Below, piece after piece: positions 25,268 to 30,624 of a DNA stretch of 30,624 nt; the stretch's first letter is position 1, and each line of letters begins with the position of its first letter. The translations under genes were made by a program, and so were the position numbers. Source of the stretch: BPGX01 sp035405785 (GTDB taxonomy: Bacteria > Bacteroidota > Bacteroidia > B-17B0 > Aurantibacillaceae). The notes under the pieces were generated by a model, which was not told the origin of the DNA, ran no database searches, and saw only the letters and a program-made list of their open reading frames with translations. Location: positions 1 to 30,624 of the forward strand of contig DAONJS010000016.1 in the NCBI GenBank assembly GCA_035405785.1, given 5' to 3'.

Positions 25268-25283
25268 ATCTAAAATTTTAGAT
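25268..25283. promoter_or_regulatory. 16-bp perfect palindrome in defence-operon leader
   Basis: ATCTAAAATTTTAGAT is a perfect palindrome beginning about 14 bases after the inferred transcription start. It could be an operator for a dimeric repressor. AT-rich palindromes also arise by chance, and no regulator gene is encoded in the element. Confidence 0.3.
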
Positions 25284-25347
25284 GAATATAAAAATACACG
25301 CTCATACATATAGTAATTTAATAATTTGAAATTATATAACTCATATT

Positions 25348-26505
25348 ATGGCACTTGCTGAAAGTAATTTTGAGGAAATTAAGAAAAGAGTTTTTGATGC
25401 ATACAAAAACGAGGAACCCGTTATACATGAGTTTAGAGAATTTGCAAAACGACTAAAAAATGATGTTAAACCTATCAGACCGTATTCTGTTAATGCTGTA
25501 TCATTTGTTTCATCAGACGGAGGTGACAACCGACTTTATTTTAATCCTGCGACTGTAGAATTAGTTCGTGTTGTTGATTCGTTAGGAAATCAATGTGCAT
25601 TGGATGCTATCGCGTCCAACTCAAAAGCGTCTGAATTAAACACAAGAGTTGACACGAAAAGCCCCCTATTAGTTCAACCCCTGCTAAAACTCTGTCAGGA
25701 CTTGAACACAGATGTTGTTGGCCTGTCATCTTTATTGAAAGGGCTAGGAGAGCCAGGAAAAAGCACAGGGGCAGTTAGAATATATAGAGATATTGTTGAG
25801 TGGGCGGTTCTTTATGACTTAATGAAATATCGTGAGTGGGGTTCAGACACTATCATTGTAAGAGAAGGGATGCTGAGAACAAAATCGTTCAGGAGAGATA
25901 TATTTCCAAAACTTGACCAATTAATCAGAAAAGCATACGAAGACCACAAAAAGAAAAACATAACTGTTTCAATGGTTGGAGTTGCAAAACAAAGTGCTGT
26001 ACTAAGCCGTTTGGCGGTTGCATTAGAGTTAGAAGAAACTTTTCATAAACCATACCCATGTTATGTACAAGTACCTGAAGACATTGAGAAAAAATGTTAC
26101 AACTTTGACAAAACATGGCTTGATACTCTTGAAACCAGCCAACCTGATGAAGATGGTCGTTATCTTTATCAATCAATGGGAAAATTATTTTTAGTAAAGT
26201 TTGGTAACAGACCTTTTGACCCAGTATGGCCAGTTGATATTGCAGAATGGCAAATTTCTGAGGCCGATAAAATTATCGGTCAACTTACAAAGGATGCACA
26301 ACCAGGTTTTCCTATCCCTGATTTCCCTATGTGTGTGCAAAAAGCACATGACTTTGCAAAGGTAAACGGATTAGAAGTTGATATTCTTCAAGACATTTTA
26401 TTTGATGGAATCACACAGAATTTAACTCCGACAGAAAAAGAAAAAGTTATAAGAATGAAATATTTAAGACAAAATTTAACCAATATAAGATATCGCAATG
26501 CCTGA
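25348..26505 (+). CDS. NurA-like nuclease
   Basis: A 385-residue protein that follows the NurA nuclease pattern. An N-terminal acidic strand FVSSDGGDNRLYF carries D57-G58-G59 (motif I). DTIIVREGML (167-176) occupies the place of the usual 'hhhDGxL', with E173 in place of the Asp. VSMVGVAKQSAVLSR (207-221) has K214, like the family's 'GhhK', and near the C-terminus FPIPDFPMCVQKAHDFAK (321-338) has H334, matching the 'P...AH..A' motif. NurA enzymes are Mn2+-dependent 5'-3' exo- and endonucleases that work as dimers bound to a HerA hexamer. The next gene is HerA-like and overlaps by 8 bases, which strongly supports the call. The substitution in motif II leaves activity to be tested. It opens the three-gene operon. 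Confidence 0.7.
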   Translation: MALAESNFEEIKKRVFDAYKNEEPVIHEFREFAKRLKNDVKPIRPYSVNAVSFVSSDGGDNRLYFNPATVELVRVVDSLGNQCALDAIASNSKASELNTRVDTKSPLLVQPLLKLCQDLNTDVVGLSSLLKGLGEPGKSTGAVRIYRDIVEWAVLYDLMKYREWGSDTIIVREGMLRTKSFRRDIFPKLDQLIRKAYEDHKKKNITVSMVGVAKQSAVLSRLAVALELEETFHKPYPCYVQVPEDIEKKCYNFDKTWLDTLETSQPDEDGRYLYQSMGKLFLVKFGNRPFDPVWPVDIAEWQISEADKIIGQLTKDAQPGFPIPDFPMCVQKAHDFAKVNGLEVDILQDILFDGITQNLTPTEKEKVIRMKYLRQNLTNIRYRNA

Positions 26506-28585
26506 ATTATTTTCAAAATCAAAATTAATGGGAACCTTCAAAGGTTTCAGCGAAAAAGGATTTGAGTTCGCTGCTGAAATAGTAACTCCTTACAACAGCG
26601 ACATGCAAGATCGACCACAACTTGGACAGTTCCTTTTGATACAACTTGGAACACCCGAAGAAGCATCATTAGGAAGAATCACAAAGTTTGTACCCTCCGG
26701 ATTGCTTGCGTCAGCAGAGGGAGAAGATTATATCAACACTATGCAAGAAAGAGAGCAAGATGTCCCCGAAGATTTGAAAAAATCAAAACTTAAATACAAA
26801 GTCCAAATCAAACTTTTGGGAGCAGTAAAAAATGTGAAGATCAAACAGACAATAGATGGTAAAGAAAAAGAAGTAGAAAAAATAATCTTCGTTCCATCAC
26901 AAAGACGATTACCACATTTAGGCGCAAAGGTCGCTTTACCTAGCGATAGTGTTCTAGAGGAACTTTGCCAACTTAGTGGTGGCACAACAGATTTAGGTGA
27001 TTATGTTTTAGGAGAGTTCGTTTATTCTGGTAAAACTTCTGAACCTGAGTCCATGTTAAGACACATTAGTCCAAAGTTAAAAGTTACTTTTAATATTAAC
27101 AACCTAGTTTCAAAGCGTTCAGTTGTTTTTGCAAGAGCGGGCTATGGAAAATCCAATCTCATTAAATTTTTGACAGCGGAATTATATCGTAATGGTGTTC
27201 CAAAAACGGAAACCGGCAAAAGTGTTGGAGTTTTGATTTTTGATGCAGATGGAGAGTATTTTTGGCCAGATAATGTCAAAAATAGGCCCGGATTATGCGA
27301 TGTGCCCCAACTAAGAGATAATATCTTGGTATTTACAAATAGGAAAAATGATAGGGCTCCAAAATATTACGAAAGTTGGAAAGCGGGTGAAGTTAGATTA
27401 GACATTAGAAACCTTCCTGCAAGAGATGTGATAGGTATTGCAGTATCATCTGAAAGACAAGAGCAACAAAATATTTTAAAACTTAAAGGTGTTTCAGAGA
27501 CTAATTGGCGACAATTGATTGATATTATAAAATTGAAAGGATACCAAGCTTCAGATGAGGAAATTGGAAAGCTTATTGGATATTCAGGCGACCAAATTAA
27601 AAATAACACAGGGGAAATAAATGCTGCACGAAGCAACTTGAATAATATTGTAAAACTGCTCCACGACCCCGAAAGCAAACTAATTGATGGAACAATTGAA
27701 GCGTTGAGAGAAGGTAAATGTGTTGTTATTGATATAAGTATGCTGAGTTCCACAGCTGGCTACACTATTGCCGGTTTGCTACTCCGAAAAATATTTTCAT
27801 ACAACCAGGAAAATTTTACTGGTGGTAATTCTCCTATCCCTGTTATTGCTATTATTGAAGAAGCTCAGAGTGTTTTAGGGCGCAATCTTGAGGAATCAAG
27901 TCCATTTGTTGAGTGGGTGAAAGAAGGTAGAAAATATGATTTGGGTGCAATCTTAGTAACTCAGCAACCTGGTTCAATGGCTCCTGAATTATTAAGTCAA
28001 GCAGATAACTGGTTTTGTTTTCACTTACTTTCAGAAGGCGATGCCAGTACATTGGGAAAATATAATTCTCACTTTTCACATGATGTTCTCGCACACTTGA
28101 TTGGTGAACCCATTCAAGGTAACTGTTACATGTGGAGTGCTCCAAAGCAACCATTCGTTTTACCAGTAAGAATTAGAGATTTTGAATCTCTTTACAAGAA
28201 AAATATTGTCAACAATAAAGAAGAATCAGAATACCTTAATTCTCCCGCAAAAAAAATTTTAATGAAATACAATGAAAGAATTGAAAAAATGTCAAATTCT
28301 TTAAAAGAAAAAATTAAAAAATGTAAGTCCTCTTCCTCTTTGTCCTTACATAAATTTGAGGATGATTTTTGGGGAATTTATGATAGACAACTTTATTATT
28401 TAATCAAGGAAATCAAAGAAGAATTTCCAGAAGAATTCAGAAGTGAAAATGAACTCAAACCAATATTATTAAAATATATTTGGGGAACTGAACCTATAAT
28501 CCGTAAAGCGACTCATCCTAAAGAGAAAAAGGAAGTAGATTATTTATGCGCTCCATCAGCTAATTGGGCAAATATCAATAAATGA
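26498..28585 (+). CDS. HerA-like hexameric DNA translocase ATPase
   Basis: A 695-residue FtsK/HerA-class ATPase (DUF87 type). Residues 1 to about 175 include a beta-rich HAS-barrel-like N-terminal domain (GQFLLIQLG, SLGRITKF). Walker A is the variant ARAGYGKS (212-219). FDADGEYFW (248-256) matches the HerA 'D..GEY' motif, Walker B is PVIAIIEEAQ (448-457), and the sensor/arginine-finger region is ILVTQQPGSMAPELLSQAD (485-503). Residues about 570-695 form a charged C-terminal extension. HerA hexamers pump duplex DNA and drive NurA. Here it overlaps the nuclease gene by 8 bases and the DUF4338 gene by 4 (ATGA), so all three are translationally coupled. Related HerA proteins pair with SIR2 or DUF4297 effectors in known antiphage systems. 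Confidence 0.88.
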   Translation: MPELFSKSKLMGTFKGFSEKGFEFAAEIVTPYNSDMQDRPQLGQFLLIQLGTPEEASLGRITKFVPSGLLASAEGEDYINTMQEREQDVPEDLKKSKLKYKVQIKLLGAVKNVKIKQTIDGKEKEVEKIIFVPSQRRLPHLGAKVALPSDSVLEELCQLSGGTTDLGDYVLGEFVYSGKTSEPESMLRHISPKLKVTFNINNLVSKRSVVFARAGYGKSNLIKFLTAELYRNGVPKTETGKSVGVLIFDADGEYFWPDNVKNRPGLCDVPQLRDNILVFTNRKNDRAPKYYESWKAGEVRLDIRNLPARDVIGIAVSSERQEQQNILKLKGVSETNWRQLIDIIKLKGYQASDEEIGKLIGYSGDQIKNNTGEINAARSNLNNIVKLLHDPESKLIDGTIEALREGKCVVIDISMLSSTAGYTIAGLLLRKIFSYNQENFTGGNSPIPVIAIIEEAQSVLGRNLEESSPFVEWVKEGRKYDLGAILVTQQPGSMAPELLSQADNWFCFHLLSEGDASTLGKYNSHFSHDVLAHLIGEPIQGNCYMWSAPKQPFVLPVRIRDFESLYKKNIVNNKEESEYLNSPAKKILMKYNERIEKMSNSLKEKIKKCKSSSSLSLHKFEDDFWGIYDRQLYYLIKEIKEEFPEEFRSENELKPILLKYIWGTEPIIRKATHPKEKKEVDYLCAPSANWANINK

Positions 28586-29796
28586 GTTTAAAATTTGAAT
28601 TTAAGGAAGAAGTAACTCTTAAAAAGAAAGAATTTGTTGAATTTTCTCTTAAAGGGAAGTCTCCGAAGCAAAGAGTAAAACTTCTTATACTTCGAGACTT
28701 GATGAATCTTAATTGGGATATAAAGTTTGGAAAGCAAAAAATAGAAGTGTTTCCACCTAAAGTATATGACAAGGAGACAATAAGGCAAGCGATGGCGTTT
28801 AAGCGAGAAGAAATCATTAACGCCAATAGAGAATGGATTGATAATCATATTGAATTAGCAAGAAACAATTTAGCGAACGGCTATGATGTAATGCGTTCTG
28901 AAATTGAACCATTAATTGAAGTTTGCGAAACTCAGAAGCAAAAAGACCTATTCAGAATCTTTCGGTACTACTGGAGTTCACCTTACAGTGATTATGTTGG
29001 AAGAAGAATTAAAATATTGATTCGTGACAGAGCATTACCAAACAAACCAGTAATTGGAATTGCAGCTTTAGGAAGTCCTATCATTCATATTCCAGAACGA
29101 GATGATTTTATAGGTTGGGATAAAAAAACACGAACCAAAAATTTAATTTATACAATGGATGCTTATGTTATTGGAGCATTACCACCTTATAATTATCTAC
29201 TAGGGGGTAAATTAATTTCACTCTTGTTGGCTTCTAATGAAGTAAGAAAAATTTACCAGAACAAATACAAAGGCAAAGTTACAATTATTGATAAGCGAAT
29301 AGCAAATTCTCTTGTTGGAATTTTCACAACAAGTTTATACGGTAAGAGTTCTCAATATAATCGCTTAAAATATAAAGATATTTTGCTTTACCAGCATATC
29401 GGGTATACAAAAGGTTACGGCACATTACACCTTTCGAAAGAGACAATTCAAGAAATGGTGAGGTTCTTAAAGTCAAAAAATATTGAAGTAAATCATAGGT
29501 TTGGAGATGGGCCAAATTGGGTGATGAGAGTAATTGCAAAGGTTGGTGAATTAGTTGGATTTGATGCTGATTTTTTATTAAATCATTCCTTTAAAAGAAG
29601 TATATATTTTGTTCCTCTTGCAAAAAATTATAAGGAGTTCTTAAACAGTGAAACAAAAACTCCAAAATACTATAACTTCACAAAACGAGAATTAGTAGAT
29701 TATTGGAAAGAAAGATGGTTTTTAAATAGAAAGAAAAATCCTGAAGTAATTGCAAATGTTCTAAATTTTAATCCAAATAATTTTAGTATCTTATAA
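28582..29796 (+). CDS. DUF4338 (DruA-like) protein
   Basis: A 404-residue protein. Residues about 115-385 fit DUF4338, the domain of DruA from Druantia type I. The diagnostic stretch is LIRDRALPNKPVIGIAALGS (147-166), then ERDDFIGWDKKTRTKNL (172-188), followed by a TMDAYVIGALPPYNYLLGGK segment where other members have 'LPWVRVPNLASHLL', and later KGYGTLHLS. The N-terminal 110 residues are charged and helical. The biochemical role of DUF4338 is, to my knowledge, not established. No DruE-type giant helicase is present; instead the protein is coupled to HerA and NurA-like proteins by a 4-base overlap. It may be a target-recognition or effector subunit, or could take part in the element's mobility. 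Confidence 0.8.
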   Translation: MSLKFEFKEEVTLKKKEFVEFSLKGKSPKQRVKLLILRDLMNLNWDIKFGKQKIEVFPPKVYDKETIRQAMAFKREEIINANREWIDNHIELARNNLANGYDVMRSEIEPLIEVCETQKQKDLFRIFRYYWSSPYSDYVGRRIKILIRDRALPNKPVIGIAALGSPIIHIPERDDFIGWDKKTRTKNLIYTMDAYVIGALPPYNYLLGGKLISLLLASNEVRKIYQNKYKGKVTIIDKRIANSLVGIFTTSLYGKSSQYNRLKYKDILLYQHIGYTKGYGTLHLSKETIQEMVRFLKSKNIEVNHRFGDGPNWVMRVIAKVGELVGFDADFLLNHSFKRSIYFVPLAKNYKEFLNSETKTPKYYNFTKRELVDYWKERWFLNRKKNPEVIANVLNFNPNNFSIL

Positions 29797-29830
29797 ATAA
29801 AAAAATTAAATATTTTTTTTCATTTTTATA

Positions 29831-29860
29831 ATAAAATGCAGGGATATTAAAGGTTCTCAT
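29831..29860 (-). pseudogene. Orphan ispH 5' fragment
   Basis: Reverse-strand ATG at 29858-29860 followed by codons for MRTFNIPAFY, identical in protein to the ispH start. The frame then runs into unrelated sequence and stops about 25 codons in, near 29783. It is a leftover of the insertion and not a functional gene. Confidence 0.75.
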
Positions 29861-29953
29861 AAAAAAAGAAAATTGAAAGTTGATTGCAAAGATACAGAAA
29901 TCTTGATAAGAGCATTTATTCAAATTTATTTACAGAAAATATTGCAAATTTAC
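29831..29953. repeat. 123-bp direct repeat, right copy
   Basis: Matches 25028-25150 (117 of 123 by my alignment). It keeps the ispH -7 box and the first ten codons on the reverse strand, but is cut off from the rest of ispH. It marks the right edge of the inserted segment. Sequence beyond 29953 is unlike that beyond 25150. Confidence 0.9.
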
Positions 29954-29981
29954 ACGCTATCATTTTGTTGTATAACTTTAT

Positions 29982-30624
29982 ATGATAAGTTTTAAAAACA
30001 ATTTTGAATACAAAGAATATGCACATAAAAATAATTTCATTGAAGTTGATGGAAATTTGTGGGTAGAATATGCAAGTTTTGTGTTTGTTAGGTATCCTTA
30101 TTTTGTTCTTGACGAACCAGATAAAAAAGAATTAGAATACATTTTCAAAAATACAAATGCAAAGGTGATTAGTTATGCAGTTAAGTCAGAAAATGATAAA
30201 AATAATGGATGGCTTTATGTGTGCAAAAAGTTTGATGTATCAAATTTAAAGGATACTTTCAAACGAAATGTTAGAAAAGCCGAAAAAGTTTTTTCTTTAA
30301 GACTGTTAAGTCCTGATGAGGTAGAAACATTAGCATATCAACCATATTGTGATACTCGTAAAAGATTAGGATTAAATGATTTTACAAAAGAACATTTCTT
30401 AAAATCATTTTCTAAACATAACTTGCGTAAGAATAGTTGTATAGTAGGAGCATTTGCAAGTGAGCAATTAGCTGCATTTTCTTCTATACTGATGTATAAA
30501 GATTTTATTGAAATAGGTATGTATTCTGCAAATGATTACTTAAAGGATAGACCAAATGATTATTTAGTTTCACTATTGTCCAAAATATTTTTAAATAAAT
30601 TTTTAAGTTATTGTATTTCAGTAA
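29982..30624 (+). CDS. FemAB/GNAT-like acyltransferase, 3' end outside window
   Basis: An open frame of at least 214 codons beginning ATG-ATA-AGT at 29982 and still open at the window end. It starts MISFKNNFEYKEYAHKNNF. FKRNVRKAEKVFSLRLLSPD is typical of the FemAB/BioF2-like GNAT fold, where a 'R.vRkAek' stretch precedes the second acyltransferase domain. CIVGAFASEQLAAFSSILMY and YSANDYLKDRPNDYLV further on fit a GNAT-type core. These enzymes transfer amino-acyl or acetyl groups to cell-wall or glycan targets; the substrate here is unknown. It was probably the original divergent neighbour of ispH before the insertion at 25151-29830. Confidence 0.6.
   Translation, partial: MISFKNNFEYKEYAHKNNFIEVDGNLWVEYASFVFVRYPYFVLDEPDKKELEYIFKNTNAKVISYAVKSENDKNNGWLYVCKKFDVSNLKDTFKRNVRKAEKVFSLRLLSPDEVETLAYQPYCDTRKRLGLNDFTKEHFLKSFSKHNLRKNSCIVGAFASEQLAAFSSILMYKDFIEIGMYSANDYLKDRPNDYLVSLLSKIFLNKFLSYCISV

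Larger units (their letters stand above)
25151..29830. mobile_element. Inserted element carrying NurA-HerA-DUF4338 operon
   Basis: About 4.7 kb between the two 123-bp direct repeats (repeat-to-repeat offset 4,803 bp). It contains only the three-gene + strand operon and its leader. Removing one repeat plus this segment would rejoin ispH with its former upstream region and the gene at 29982. No integrase, transposase or IS end is recognised, so the means of insertion is unknown. The 'element' label is inferred from the repeats. Confidence 0.6.

Noticed and set aside
28575..28848. Reverse-strand frames at the start of the DUF4338 gene
   Set aside because: Shadows of a well-supported gene with recognisable domain motifs.
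28582..29796. Full Druantia type I assignment
   Set aside because: Only the DUF4338 (DruA-like) part is present; no DruB, DruC, DruD or the large DruE helicase is encoded nearby.
25028..29953. CRISPR or tandem-array explanation for the repeated 123-bp block
   Set aside because: There are only two copies, 4.8 kb apart, and they contain coding sequence of ispH.

Overview
The window comes from an AT-rich member of the Bacteroidota, most likely an environmental Chitinophagales or Sphingobacteriales-type bacterium. The evidence is the general AT-richness, many short-signal lipoproteins, several TAnnTTTG-type -7 promoter boxes, a Sec-exported lipoprotein-type (clade II) nitrous oxide reductase, a Wzi/RemB-like outer-membrane barrel, and short GC-rich intergenic repeats of a kind I recall from uncultured Bacteroidota. 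I cannot fix the genus from sequence alone.

Layout. 1-4,033 (+): a kdnA/kdnB pair for 8-amino-Kdo (Kdo8N) synthesis, interrupted by a secreted protein of unknown function and a GC-rich repeat, followed by a GyrI-like lipoprotein. 4,047-10,416 (-): FAD oxidoreductase, HD phosphohydrolase, inositol-monophosphatase family protein, oligopeptide-binding lipoprotein, Xaa-Pro aminopeptidase. 10,465-10,616: a MITE-like element with 14-bp terminal inverted repeats and a perfect 8-bp target duplication. 10,738-14,594 (+): cysS, a small membrane protein flanked by GC-rich repeats, and a Wzi-like barrel. 14,595-15,084: gene-free, packed with REP-like hairpins, a decayed inverted-repeat element and the bcp terminator. 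15,085-17,294: a peroxiredoxin with a histone-H1-like lysine tail, pdxH, and divergent trmD. 17,315-23,708 (-): a compact nitrous oxide respiration operon (cytochrome c, nosZ, a membrane-NosL fusion, nosD, nosF, nosY), with a 36-bp dyad upstream of its promoter and an intercistronic hairpin after nosZ. 23,840-25,057 (-): ispH.

The most interesting region is 25,028-29,953. Three overlapping genes encode a NurA-like nuclease, a HerA-like hexameric ATPase and a DUF4338 (DruA-type) protein. Together they look like a compact antiphage system. The operon lies between two 123-bp direct repeats (six mismatches by my alignment) made of the ispH promoter region and first ten ispH codons. The simplest reading is that a 4.8-kb element inserted at the 5' end of ispH and restored that gene's start, leaving an orphan copy on the far side. 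No recognisable integrase or transposase lies inside. The window ends in a truncated FemAB/GNAT-like gene that was probably the original divergent neighbour of ispH.

Functionally, the core genes support a Gram-negative cell with a modified Kdo region and an N2O-respiring electron sink. No nitrate, nitrite or NO reductase genes are seen here.
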